DNA of 64,000 nt from Paraflavitalea sp. CAU 1676 (lineage in GTDB: Bacteria > Bacteroidota > Bacteroidia > Chitinophagales > Chitinophagaceae), in the NCBI RefSeq assembly GCF_029223285.1, contig NZ_JARHUJ010000003.1:1-64000 (forward strand), read 5' to 3'. Position 1 is the first letter of the stretch, and each line of letters begins with the position of its first letter. The position numbers and the translations under genes are program-made. This document shows positions 25,769-34,714 of this stretch, piece after piece. The notes under the pieces are model-generated. The model was not told the DNA's origin. It did no database searches and saw only the letters and a list, made by a program, of their open reading frames with translations.

Positions 25769-26842
25769 TTAGTTACCCGCAGATTTTACTTTCACCTTTA
25801 CATCGATGGGATCGGTATTGCTGCCGATGGGCTGCACTTCGAACGAGTAGATCGCAGGCATAGGAGGCATACCGGCCAGGATGTAGGGATTTTGTCCGCT
25901 GAACATACCGCAGTCGATGGGATTGCCACCGGTGCTGCCATAACCAGCGCCGATAGCGGGTGAGCCTGCTTTGAGCTTCCACTGTCCTTCGTAGGTAATG
26001 CCGGTACCTTCGCCTACAAACACAGTGGTCATGGTAACGTTTTGCTGGTTGCCGTTGGCAATGCCAAACTGGGTACCGCTGGCGATATTGTTGGAGTAGA
26101 GATTGCCCACGCCTTCAAAGAAGCCATTGACCATAATGTTGTTGGTGAAGTTGCTGTTGTTGGCAGACACCTTGCCACGCTTGATGATGTTGTTTTGCAC
26201 CAGCAGGATGGCATTCGCATGAGCGCCGAGACAACTCTGTGTGGTTTGATCGCCATGGTAAGCTTCTACCTGGAGCAGGTTATTGGTGACGAGTACACCG
26301 GTGGAAGGGTTGTTGATGGCTACCCGCACACCGAAGTTTTGAGAGATGATGATATTATTGGCAGCGATGGCGCCGTTGTTGCTGTGGTAATGGAGATTGA
26401 TGGTACCTATATAATAATCCTGCGTGGTACTATAAGTGCCACAGAACTTGTTGCGGCGAATGATGATATCGTCGGTGAAGACGGATACACCATTGCCCTG
26501 GAAATCGAGCCCCATGATAAGGGTACCTTCTGAACCCATGTTGAGGGTGATGCCTTGTACTTTAGAGCTTTGCTGCAGGGCCTGCAGGTTGAGGTTTTCT
26601 TCGAGAAAATAACCGGTGCCTAGCACGGTGAGTTTCTTATTGAAGGAAGCGCCTCCGTAGGGATTGGGCGAGCCTTCGATGTGGAGGGTATCACCGGCTG
26701 TTGCGCCATCATGCGCGGCTTGTAATGTGGTAAAGTCGGCATTAACGCCGCTGTTGTTGTTCACCCGCCATATTTTGGCGAGGGAGGTTTGGCTGATCAG
26801 CAATGCGCAGGTTAGGGCCAAAAGAGTAGATGCTCTTCTCAT
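25769..26842 (-). CDS. secreted right-handed beta-helix protein
   Basis: The 357-residue protein has a signal peptide (about 1-22, ISQTSLA). The body is rich in N-N-I/V-I repeats (VTNNLLQVE, LVQNNIIKRG, FTNNIMVNG, YSNNIASG) typical of parallel beta-helix pectate-lyase-like folds, and begins WRVNNNSGVNADFTTLQAAHDGA, a common entry to such helices. No sorting domain is present and no catalytic residues can be named. It heads the reverse-strand unit that continues with the giant surface protein about 100 bp downstream, so the two may function at the same surface site. Confidence 0.8.
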   Translation of the reverse strand: MRRASTLLALTCALLISQTSLAKIWRVNNNSGVNADFTTLQAAHDGATAGDTLHIEGSPNPYGGASFNKKLTVLGTGYFLEENLNLQALQQSSKVQGITLNMGSEGTLIMGLDFQGNGVSVFTDDIIIRRNKFCGTYSTTQDYYIGTINLHYHSNNGAIAANNIIISQNFGVRVAINNPSTGVLVTNNLLQVEAYHGDQTTQSCLGAHANAILLVQNNIIKRGKVSANNSNFTNNIMVNGFFEGVGNLYSNNIASGTQFGIANGNQQNVTMTTVFVGEGTGITYEGQWKLKAGSPAIGAGYGSTGGNPIDCGMFSGQNPYILAGMPPMPAIYSFEVQPIGSNTDPIDVKVKVKSAGN

Positions 26843-27324
26843 AGTGAAAAAAGTGGATGGTTAATAAATAAAGTGGCTAGTAGAAAATTGGCTTACTTGA
26901 AACGGTAGTTAAATAGGAGAGAGGATCTCATGGGTGAGGCTGGAAACCAGGTGCGAGCTACAACATCAGTATGGATAAGGGTGTTTGAGAGCGGAACATA
27001 AGTGTCGGTTTAACTCCAAACGACTGGGACTGCAAACATAGACAAATGTTCCATAGATTCGTACACTTCAACAATTATTTGATCTATACTTAATCTTTCT
27101 TCAACGTCCCTGTCCATTCCAATACTACAACCTGCAAGATAAGTCGACTACCGGGGAGCTCATATCCTGCTTTTAGGGGATTTTTGGGCGAGTTCGGGTC
27201 CCGGTTTGGGACAGTTGGACGAAGAAACCATGCCTCCGGGAAACAAATACCACGAAGTGGTAATGGCGTTTGCGCGTGCGGGAGCAGTGGAGGGGAGGAG
27301 GTAGGTGTAGTTGGGTGAAGTAGC

Positions 27325-27504
27325 CGGCGCGTGTGTGGCCAGTCAGTGGGCAGGAAGTGTTGGGTGCGCGCATGTGGGAAATTGCGGGCAGGGAGTTGAG
27401 GCGGCGGTGCGGGGGTGAGGGTGGGCGTTGTGCGGTGGTGGTTGGCGCGTATATGCCGGGTCAGTGGGCGTGGAGTGCCAGGAGCGCGCACGCGGGAATT
27501 TGCG
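27325..27504 (+). repeat. diverged 62-bp direct repeat in GC-rich spacer
   Basis: The copies are at about 27325-27386 and 27443-27504. Shared landmarks are GGCGCGT, GTCAGTGGGC, GCGCGCA and a terminal GGGAA(A/T)TTGCG. About 55 bp of G-rich sequence separates them. No coding role is apparent. Confidence 0.5.
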
Positions 27505-27509
27505 TTAAT

Positions 27510-27562
27510 AAAATAAAAAACAGGAGCCGACGACTTGTTCCCCCAAACAGCCAGCCCCTGTA
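27510..27562 (-). terminator. intrinsic terminator of metalloprotease gene
   Basis: On the reverse strand CAGGGGCTG and CGGCTCCTG form an imperfect stem with a ~22-nt loop, followed by TTTTTTATTTTATT. It lies 60 bp after the stop at 27621. Confidence 0.6.
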
Positions 27563-27620
27563 GCCGATATTACATCGCCTTTTCTATCTATAGTTGCTAT
27601 CGGTTTGTAACGTGGTTGTG

Positions 27621-28517
27621 CTACACGCCATCGTAGTTGTTGCCGGGCGTGCCTTGCGCGCCAACGGGCACCGGTTCGATGGCAATGGCGTTATCTGCCC
27701 CAAACGAAAGGGTATGGAATGGTTTCACCAGACGCACGGGTGTGCCATTGATCTGTGTGATGGCGCCGCTCCATACTTTCTGGTACAGCAGCTTGAGATC
27801 CCGTTTATCGGTTTCGGTAAGCGCACTCAACTGTCCGTAGTTCATGATGCTGAACTTGCTATGCGTGCCGAACACATGGGCCGGCCAGGCGGTTTCGGAA
27901 ACAAGCGCGAAGAAATGACGCAATCCGAATACGTGTCCGATCTCGTGTATCAATGTTTCTACCTGTTCGGTCCTGGTTTGCGTGAACATCTTTGGATAGA
28001 TTGTCAGCGCATGGCGGCCTCCATCGGGAAAGAAGGCGCTGGCCAATACACAGCCGCTGCCATTGCAGTTATCGGCCGCTTTCATCACGATCTCGAAATC
28101 CCATACATCGCGGTTCTCGGTAAACTTCACGGGTGCAGCATCGCCCCAGGCGGTGAGGGCTTCACCCAGCAGGCGGCGGATGGCATTGCGGGCCGCCGTG
28201 GGATTGGCGAAGCGAGCCATGGAACGGTCGTTGAAGCGCCAGCGCAAAGTTTGGCCCTTTGCCCAGAGCGGTACAAAGCCTTCGGAGGCATCTACGACGA
28301 TCTCCGTGATGGAGCGTCCTTCGGGGTTGGCATGACCGCGCGACTCGGTATCGCACACTTTGCCGGGCCCCAATAAATGCACTTGTGCCTGCGCCTCGCG
28401 GGAGGGCTTTTCATCCTTGGTGCGTATCAGGAAGGGCGACTTATCGTAGTCGGCAGTAGCGGCGGCGGCGGCAGCGGGCTTGGCCTTTTTTGCTTTTTTG
28501 GTGGTTGAACGTGCCAT
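27621..28517 (-). CDS. matrixin-like zinc metalloprotease (metzincin)
   Basis: The 298-residue protein contains HEIGHVFGLRH near residue 191, the HExxHxxGxxH zinc site, with a downstream SIMNYG Met-turn; this is a metzincin, closest in layout to matrixins (PF00413). The region before it (LRWRFNDRSMARF...EALTAWGDAAPVKFTE) fits the matrixin N-terminal fold. There is no signal peptide: the N-terminus is a Lys/Ala-rich tail (STTKKAKKAKPAAAAAA), so it may be cytoplasmic or exported by an unusual route. It is followed by a terminator and preceded by another, so it is probably monocistronic. Substrate unknown. Confidence 0.85.
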   Translation of the reverse strand: MARSTTKKAKKAKPAAAAAATADYDKSPFLIRTKDEKPSREAQAQVHLLGPGKVCDTESRGHANPEGRSITEIVVDASEGFVPLWAKGQTLRWRFNDRSMARFANPTAARNAIRRLLGEALTAWGDAAPVKFTENRDVWDFEIVMKAADNCNGSGCVLASAFFPDGGRHALTIYPKMFTQTRTEQVETLIHEIGHVFGLRHFFALVSETAWPAHVFGTHSKFSIMNYGQLSALTETDKRDLKLLYQKVWSGAITQINGTPVRLVKPFHTLSFGADNAIAIEPVPVGAQGTPGNNYDGV

Positions 28518-28617
28518 AGACGAGGTATTAAGTTTCTTGAATGTACACCTTCCCTCAACCCGTACCTACCGTTAAAACACCCAGTTTGGGAACGGTGTTG
28601 CCCCATAAAACAACAAA

Positions 28618-28638
28618 GCCAGGCATTGCTGCCTGGCT
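28618..28638 (-). terminator. intrinsic terminator of collagen-like lipoprotein gene
   Basis: A perfect 9-bp stem (AGCCAGGCA / TGCCTGGCT) with a 3-4-nt loop. The reverse strand continues TTTGTTGTTTTAT. It is located between the lipoprotein stop (28662) and the metalloprotease start. Confidence 0.75.
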
Positions 28639-28661
28639 CGTATATGCTGAGGGTTGGCTGA

Positions 28662-29213
28662 TCATTCCGGGATGCCGTAGGTGCGGCAGATCTCTTCATA
28701 CGAGCGTTGCGCCATGCGCACGCCATCTTTTTTACCACCAGGTATAATGATATAGCGGAACTGGTGTTGGGTAGCGATCACATTGTATTCATTGTGGTCG
28801 TTGACAAAACGGATGCGCAGGTTGCCAGGGCTTGCAAGCCCGCTCCAGGTATCTTCGTTGGTATTACCACTTTGCTTGTACGTAATCGATATAGGCAGTT
28901 GGCTCACCCGGTTGGCAGGCCATACGGCGGGATTGTAACCCAGCAATTTACCATACACCAGCACGGCACCGGAATCGAGCACAGACTGGGTGATAGACGC
29001 TACCGCTTTATTGTAATTGAATCCCCAGATTCCGAAGATGGTATCTTTTATGTAAGGATTGGGGGTAAACCATTCGCCGTAAATAACATTGGGTGTGCCG
29101 GGAGGGCCTTGCGGTCCGGGAGGGCCGGCCGGGCCGGTATCGCCTTTTTTACAACTATACAATGCTGTGGTGAGGAGGGCGCCGGCCAACAGGATAAAGA
29201 TCGTTTGTTTCAT
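28662..29213 (-). CDS. lipoprotein with short collagen-like segment
   Basis: The 183-residue protein has a lipobox ending LYSC (Cys about 20), then KKGDTGPAGPPGPQGPPG, a short Gly-X-Y collagen-like stretch, and a globular domain of ~140 residues of no recognised family. Lipoproteins with exactly this arrangement are common in Chitinophagaceae and related Bacteroidota. It probably sits in the outer membrane with the collagen-like tract as a stalk. Likely monocistronic, with its own terminator. Confidence 0.75.
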   Translation of the reverse strand: MKQTIFILLAGALLTTALYSCKKGDTGPAGPPGPQGPPGTPNVIYGEWFTPNPYIKDTIFGIWGFNYNKAVASITQSVLDSGAVLVYGKLLGYNPAVWPANRVSQLPISITYKQSGNTNEDTWSGLASPGNLRIRFVNDHNEYNVIATQHQFRYIIIPGGKKDGVRMAQRSYEEICRTYGIPE

Positions 29214-29487
29214 GGTATTTGTTTATCAGTACTACAAACCGCAAAACTATCCGGCATCGACACTCCATCCTATCCCTCATATAGGTGATAAATGCTCACC
29301 AATATGAGTAAGTGCCGGGGGCGGCGGTCCATCGGATCAATGTTGTGCCGCGAAAGGAAACCGACCGGCAGCGCCATGTGGCACCGCAAACGGAACAGCC
29401 CTGCAGGAGCCCCAGCCGGCTCCTTCTGTACAACCGATTGCGCATTTTATGGGCTGCGTTTTTCGGTATTTTTAGTTCAATCGACGT

Positions 29488-30081
29488 ATGCCTGTTACAA
29501 CAACCCATACAGACGATGAACTGCTAAAACTGATGCACAACGACGATCAGCAGGCGTTTACGCTGATCTACAGAAGGCATTGGGAAAAGCTGTTCGTAAC
29601 CGCCGCCAAAGCACTGCGCAACGGCTCCGATGCGCGCGATGTGGTGCAGGACGTATTTCTTTCGCTCTGGAGCCGCCGCCAATCACTACACATCGAATCA
29701 TCCCTGACCGCCTATCTCGAAACCAGTGTGCGGTACAAAGCCATCCATTATATAGAAAAGAATATCACCCGCCGGGATTACCTCGCCTTTCTGAGCGATG
29801 TTATCGAAGACCAGTTTCCCCCCTCACCGGAAATTCAATTGCAGGTAAAACAGGTACAGGAAGCCATCCGCGATACCATTTCCCGCATGCCGCCCAAGAT
29901 GCGCGAAGCCTACCAGCTGAGCCGCCAGGAGCACCTTAGCCACAAAGAGATCGCCGAAAAGCTCGGCATATCTTCCGAAACAGTGAAAAAGCATATCCAA
30001 CATGCCCTGCAGATGATCAAAACCTCCCTCGGTTTCAACAAGGCTGCTGTATCGGCCATGCTGTATTACCTGCTTTCCTAA
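29488..30081 (+). CDS. ECF-type RNA polymerase sigma factor (regulator of SusCD locus)
   Basis: The 197-residue protein has sigma region 2 (HWEKLFVTAAKALRNGSDAR followed by DVVQDVFLSLW) and region 4 (MPPKMREAYQLSRQEHLSHK then EIAEKLGISSETVKKHIQHA). It belongs to the Bacteroidota FecI-like group that pairs with FecR. The next gene, 72 bp downstream, encodes that FecR, and an STN-bearing SusC follows, giving the classical trans-envelope signalling chain. It would direct transcription of the SusCD genes when the substrate is bound. Confidence 0.92.
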   Translation: MPVTTTHTDDELLKLMHNDDQQAFTLIYRRHWEKLFVTAAKALRNGSDARDVVQDVFLSLWSRRQSLHIESSLTAYLETSVRYKAIHYIEKNITRRDYLAFLSDVIEDQFPPSPEIQLQVKQVQEAIRDTISRMPPKMREAYQLSRQEHLSHKEIAEKLGISSETVKKHIQHALQMIKTSLGFNKAAVSAMLYYLLS

Positions 30082-30153
30082 AAAATATTTTCCATTTCAT
30101 TACCCCCTGTCCACCGCCGGGCGGACTATATTATTATATCAATCTGCTCAAGC

Positions 30154-31299
30154 ATGGATGAAAGGAAGGCAAAGGCCCTGTTGGAGAAATACCTGGCCGG
30201 CGAAGCGACACCAGCCGAAAAGGAGCAGGTGGACCAATGGTTTGCCCGCCTGGTGGAAACCGGCGAGTGGCAATGGCAGGCAGGCGAGCAGGTGCAACTG
30301 CAGCACCAAATGGAACAGCAACTGCTACAAAAGATCAACGACACCCAGGCGCCTGTGCGGTCTTTGTTTGCACGCTGGCGTTGGGCGGCGGCAGCCGTGC
30401 TGATCATCCTTTCGGCCGGCGCAGCTTATTTGCTGATGCCCGGCAAGCGAAGCACTCCACAGGTAGCCGCTACGCAAAGCAGGCTGGGTCACGATATATT
30501 ACCAGCCCGCCAACAGGTGATCCTCACCCTGGCCGATGGCAGCACCCGGGTGCTCGACACCCTTTCGAACGGCGCTATCTCCCTGCAGGGCATAGAGGCG
30601 ATCAAAAAAGACGGGTCCATCACCTACACCGGCGCGCCTTCCGAAACGACAGTATTCAATACCATCACTACCGAAAAGGGTAGAACCTACCGCTTGCAGC
30701 TGTCGGATGGCACAAAGGTTTGGCTCGATGCCGAATCGTCTATCCGATTCCCGGCCGCTTTTAACGCGCAGGAGCGCATCGTGGAAGTGAGCGGGCAGGC
30801 CTATTTTGAAGTGGCTGCTGCCAAAGACAGCAAGGGACAAAAACTGCCTTTTAGCGTGACCACGGATCATCAGCAGGTGGAGGTGTTGGGCACTCACTTC
30901 AATGTAAATGCTTACAACCAGCAAAATACCCTCACCACTTTGCTGGAAGGAAAGGTAAAAGTGAGCGGGACGGCACCAGGCGCGTCATTAACATTGAGCC
31001 CCGGGCAACAAGCTGCTGGAAGCAACGGAAAATTCACCCTGAATAACGAAGCAGATATAGAAGAAGTGATGGCCTGGAAGAACGGAAAGTTCCAGTTCAA
31101 CGGCAGCACCGTAGCGCAGATCATGCAACAACTGAGCAGGTGGTACTCCATCGACGTGGTATACAAAGAGGAGATCGGCGAAACCTTCGTAGCCGAGATG
31201 GACAGAGACCTGCCTTTATCGCAATTGCTGGAGCTGCTGGAAATGACGAAGCAGGTGAGGTTTGCAGTGGAAGGGCGAAAAGTAGTGGTTATGAAATAA
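30154..31299 (+). CDS. FecR-family anti-sigma factor
   Basis: The 381-residue protein has a cytoplasmic N-terminal sigma-binding segment (KALLEKYLAGEATPAEKEQV), one membrane helix (about residues 74-95), a periplasmic FecR domain (TTEKGRTYRLQLSDGTKVWL to VLGTHFNVNAY) and the C-terminal DUF4974 domain (FQFNGSTVAQIMQQLSRWYS onward). It contacts the STN domain of the SusC partner encoded downstream. The order sigma, FecR, SusC, SusD is typical of cell-surface signalling loci. Nothing is missing in the domain plan. Confidence 0.92.
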   Translation: MDERKAKALLEKYLAGEATPAEKEQVDQWFARLVETGEWQWQAGEQVQLQHQMEQQLLQKINDTQAPVRSLFARWRWAAAAVLIILSAGAAYLLMPGKRSTPQVAATQSRLGHDILPARQQVILTLADGSTRVLDTLSNGAISLQGIEAIKKDGSITYTGAPSETTVFNTITTEKGRTYRLQLSDGTKVWLDAESSIRFPAAFNAQERIVEVSGQAYFEVAAAKDSKGQKLPFSVTTDHQQVEVLGTHFNVNAYNQQNTLTTLLEGKVKVSGTAPGASLTLSPGQQAAGSNGKFTLNNEADIEEVMAWKNGKFQFNGSTVAQIMQQLSRWYSIDVVYKEEIGETFVAEMDRDLPLSQLLELLEMTKQVRFAVEGRKVVVMK

Positions 31300-31332
31300 A
31301 GTAAGTCGACAAGTTTTCAGCATAATAAAAAA

Positions 31333-31358
31333 ACCGCTTCGTGTATCAGACGAGGCGG
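31333..31358. other. hairpin between fecR and susC
   Basis: CCGCTTCGT (31334-31342) and ACGAGGCGG (31350-31358) form a strong stem with a 7-nt loop. On the reverse strand it is followed by seven T residues, so it is a good terminator for antisense transcription; on the forward strand it lacks a T-run and may only stabilise or attenuate the message between the regulatory and structural genes. Confidence 0.5.
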
Positions 31359-31447
31359 CTTGCACCGGGCTGTAGCCGGGTGTACGATCGGTAATGAAAA
31401 CGAAACGGGAAGTATCATTTTTTATCACCAAAACGTAATGCAAAGCT

Positions 31448-34400
31448 ATGCATTTAACTGCAAATGGCCGCTCCATTAGCTGTAGGAGCGGAGCTCTTAA
31501 ATCATTAAGGGTTATGAAACTGATTGCCACCTTCATGCTGATCGCCTGCCTCCAGGTATCGGCCGAAACAGCCGGGCAGCTCGTTACACTGAATGCCCAG
31601 AACCAATCGCTCGAACGCGTACTGCACAACATCAAAAAACAGAGTGGTGTACGGTTTATTTACGGCAAAGAACTCATCAGCAAAGCCATGCCGGTGAACA
31701 TCCACGTAAAAGACATGCCGCTCACCCATGCGCTCGAACTCGTGTTCGAGGGCCAGCCACTCAATTACAGGATGGCCGAGAAATACATCATCATCAGTCC
31801 ACGGACTGTTGCTATGCCGGCAACCGTCAATACAACCGCCGAAGATCCGCTGGCGGAAGTACGTGGTTTGATCCGTGATGCCAACGGAGCACCCTTGCAG
31901 GGCGTTTCGGTAGTGGTAAAATCTACCGGCAGGGGCATGAGCACCGATGCCAGCGGCGCCTTTACCGTCGACGCCAAAAAAGGCGATGAGCTCGAGTTCT
32001 CCATCGTGGGTTACAAAAAGACCTCCGTGATCGTAGGCGATAACCTGGTGCTCACGATCGTGATGCAAAAAGAAGCGATCGAAGAAAAAGAAGTGGTGAT
32101 CGTGGGTTATTCTTCCAAGCGGGCTTCGCAATTATCGAGCGCCGTATCGGTGGTATCGGGCAATAAACTGCGCGATGTAACCTCCAACGAACTCAGCAGC
32201 CTGCTGCAGGGTAAAGCACCGGGCGTGGTGGTATCTACTGCCTCCGGCGATCCTACCTCGGGATCGAACGTGATGATCCGCGGTGCGGGTACTATTACTG
32301 CCGGGACAGCACCCCTCTATGTAGTAGACGGCAATATCGGTGGCACTTTCAACCCCAACGATGTGGAGTCCGTAACGATCCTCAAAGATGCGGCTGCTAC
32401 CGGCCTGTACGGCTCCCGCGCTGCCAATGGCGTTATCATCATCACCACCAAAACGGGCCGCACCGGTAAACCACGCATCGAGCTGAGCGCCACCAGCGGC
32501 TTCAGTGAAGCCACCAACGGCAACTTCAAGCTGATGAATACACAGCAGCTGTATGATTATCAAAAGACCTTCTACAATCCGGACCCGGCTGTATTGAACA
32601 CCAATACCGACTGGTGGGGCCTGGCTTTCCGCAGGGCGAAGGTAAATAGTGTAAACCTGTCGGTATCGGGGGGCAGCGAGCGTACGCAATACTATCTCTC
32701 CGGCAACTATTATAAGGAAGAAGGCACCCTGATCGCCAATGACAAAACAGGTTATAATTTCCGCGCCAACCTTACGCAGAAAGTGACCGACCGGTTCAAG
32801 GTGAGCTTTATGCTGAATGGCATCTTCAATAAAGACAATTACAACCCCGATGCCACCGTGTATGATGCCTACCTCAACTTACCCTTCGACTCGGCGTACA
32901 ACCTCGATGGCACGCCCAAGGATGCGCGTTTTGAGAAATGGTATGGCCGCGACCGCGATAATTTCCTGCACTCTCTCCAATACAATTTCTCCAAGGCGAG
33001 AAGCATGAACCTCAACGGCGACCTCAACCTCGACTACCGGATCACCAACCACTTCAGCATTGCCTCTTACAACCGGGCCCGCTTCAACAATTACCGGAGC
33101 GATGCGTATTACGATAAACGCTCCAAAGAAGGCGCCACCGACGGTGGAGCTATCTACAATACACTTTCCTATACCAATGTATTGCTCACCTCCAACCGGT
33201 TGAAATACGACAATAGTTTTGGACTGCATAACCTGAATGTGCTGGCCGTGTCGGAGATCGAGAAATCGTATTACGATGTGGTGTCTACTTATGCTACGGG
33301 TCTCCCTCCCGGCAGAAGCGCTCCCTCTACTGCCACCGGCGAAAAGAAGAACATTACCGGCGGTGTGAATGAATCCATCTTCAGCAAATTGCTGGCGCAG
33401 GTAGATTACAATTACGACAACCGCTATTTCTTCGTAGGATCGGTGGTGAACGATTACTCCTCGCGCTTCGGTAACAACAACCCCAGCGCTAACTTTTACC
33501 AATTGGGTGCTTCGTGGATCATCAGCAATGAACGGTTCCTGAACCTGCCGGCGCTTGACCTGCTGAAACTGCGTGCCAGCTACGGCACTACGGGCAATGC
33601 GGAATTTGGCGACTATGCGGCCCTGGGCCTGTATACGATATCGCAGGATGCCAGTTATGCCAATGCGCCGGGCGCCTATCCCAACCAAAAGGGCAATCCC
33701 GACCTGTCGTGGGAGCGTATCAAAACAGCCAACCTGGGCGTAGAGCTCGGCCTGTTCAAAAGGATCAGCCTCACGGTAGATGTGTACCAGAAACAATCGG
33801 CTTCGCTCTTATTTCAGACACCGCTGGCGGCTACTACCGGCTACAGCTATGTGTGGGAAAACGTAGGTACGGTACGTAACCGTGGCCTGGAGTTCAACCT
33901 CGAAACAAAGAACCTGACCGGCGCCTTTACCTGGGAAACCAGTTTCAATATGGCATTCAACAGGAACAGGGTATTAGCAGTGAACAAAGGACGCAATGAG
34001 GTAAATGCTTCAGCCAGGCAGCCGATCGCTGTAGGCCATGATATGGACGAATGGTTTATGCCAGTATGGGCAGGGGTTGACCCGGCCAATGGAAGTCCGC
34101 TGTGGGAAAAAGTGATCACGGATGCAGACGGCAAGGAATACAAGACCTATACGAACAATTACAATGCCGCTACACGCCAGTTCATCGGCAAATCATCGGC
34201 TCCCAAATTCACCGGCGGCCTTACCAATACTTTCTCGTACAAGGGAATATCGCTGAGCGCTTTCCTGAATTTCGTATATGGCAACTACGTGTACAACGAC
34301 AGCCGCTTCTATTTCGACAACGACGGCTTGTATGAAAGCTACAACCAGATGGTGCTGGCCAAGGGGTGGTCGCGTTGGGAAAAAGCCGGCGACATTGCAA

Positions 34401-34696
34401 CCCATCCCAAGCCGGTACATGGCCGCAGCGATGCCTCGAACGCAACTTCTACCCGGTATCTCGAAGACGGTAGTTATGTGCGGTTGAGGAACGTAAGGCT
34501 GGGTTACGACCTGCCTGCCAGCCTGGTGAGCAAGGCCAAACTGACTGCTGTGCGGATCTTCCTCAGCGGCGATAACCTGTGGACGGGTACCAATTTCTCC
34601 GGCACCGATCCCGAAGTCGTGTTTGGCGACGGCGTATCGAGCATTAAATATCCCATCAGCAAAAAAGTATTGCTGGGCCTCAACATCTCCTTTTAA
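31448..34696 (+). CDS. susC: SusC/RagA-family TonB-dependent outer-membrane transporter with STN domain
   Basis: The 1082-residue protein has a signal sequence (MKLIATFMLIACLQVSA, from residue 23), an STN domain (about 45-105, QSLERVLHNIKKQSGVRFIYG), a CarboxypepD_reg-like domain (about 138-215, VRGLIRDANGAPLQGVSVVV), the plug with APLYVVDG and ILKDAAATGLYGSRAANGVI (about 225-335) and the beta-barrel. An alternative start at 31514 would begin directly at the signal sequence; related proteins often carry the upstream extension. It imports a ligand, probably a glycan or peptide, with the SusD partner, and signals through FecR. The specific substrate cannot be read from sequence. Confidence 0.93.
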   Translation: MHLTANGRSISCRSGALKSLRVMKLIATFMLIACLQVSAETAGQLVTLNAQNQSLERVLHNIKKQSGVRFIYGKELISKAMPVNIHVKDMPLTHALELVFEGQPLNYRMAEKYIIISPRTVAMPATVNTTAEDPLAEVRGLIRDANGAPLQGVSVVVKSTGRGMSTDASGAFTVDAKKGDELEFSIVGYKKTSVIVGDNLVLTIVMQKEAIEEKEVVIVGYSSKRASQLSSAVSVVSGNKLRDVTSNELSSLLQGKAPGVVVSTASGDPTSGSNVMIRGAGTITAGTAPLYVVDGNIGGTFNPNDVESVTILKDAAATGLYGSRAANGVIIITTKTGRTGKPRIELSATSGFSEATNGNFKLMNTQQLYDYQKTFYNPDPAVLNTNTDWWGLAFRRAKVNSVNLSVSGGSERTQYYLSGNYYKEEGTLIANDKTGYNFRANLTQKVTDRFKVSFMLNGIFNKDNYNPDATVYDAYLNLPFDSAYNLDGTPKDARFEKWYGRDRDNFLHSLQYNFSKARSMNLNGDLNLDYRITNHFSIASYNRARFNNYRSDAYYDKRSKEGATDGGAIYNTLSYTNVLLTSNRLKYDNSFGLHNLNVLAVSEIEKSYYDVVSTYATGLPPGRSAPSTATGEKKNITGGVNESIFSKLLAQVDYNYDNRYFFVGSVVNDYSSRFGNNNPSANFYQLGASWIISNERFLNLPALDLLKLRASYGTTGNAEFGDYAALGLYTISQDASYANAPGAYPNQKGNPDLSWERIKTANLGVELGLFKRISLTVDVYQKQSASLLFQTPLAATTGYSYVWENVGTVRNRGLEFNLETKNLTGAFTWETSFNMAFNRNRVLAVNKGRNEVNASARQPIAVGHDMDEWFMPVWAGVDPANGSPLWEKVITDADGKEYKTYTNNYNAATRQFIGKSSAPKFTGGLTNTFSYKGISLSAFLNFVYGNYVYNDSRFYFDNDGLYESYNQMVLAKGWSRWEKAGDIATHPKPVHGRSDASNATSTRYLEDGSYVRLRNVRLGYDLPASLVSKAKLTAVRIFLSGDNLWTGTNFSGTDPEVVFGDGVSSIKYPISKKVLLGLNISF

Positions 34697-34714
34697 TGAT
34701 CAAAAACGGAAAGC

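Larger units (their letters stand above)
26843..27620. other. long intergenic region with low-complexity GC-rich segment
   Basis: The left part (26843-27090) should hold the promoter of the beta-helix/giant operon; no consensus match is convincing. The segment 27230-27510 is strongly G-rich and T/G-biased on the forward strand and includes a diverged 62-bp direct repeat. Open frames there (for example 27090-27491 reverse) are proline/threonine-rich artefacts of the composition. The terminator of the metalloprotease gene lies at its right end. Confidence 0.5.

Noticed and set aside
27090..27491. Proline/threonine-rich reverse frame
   Set aside because: Created by the G-rich forward strand; it overlaps the direct repeat and shows no family or signal peptide.
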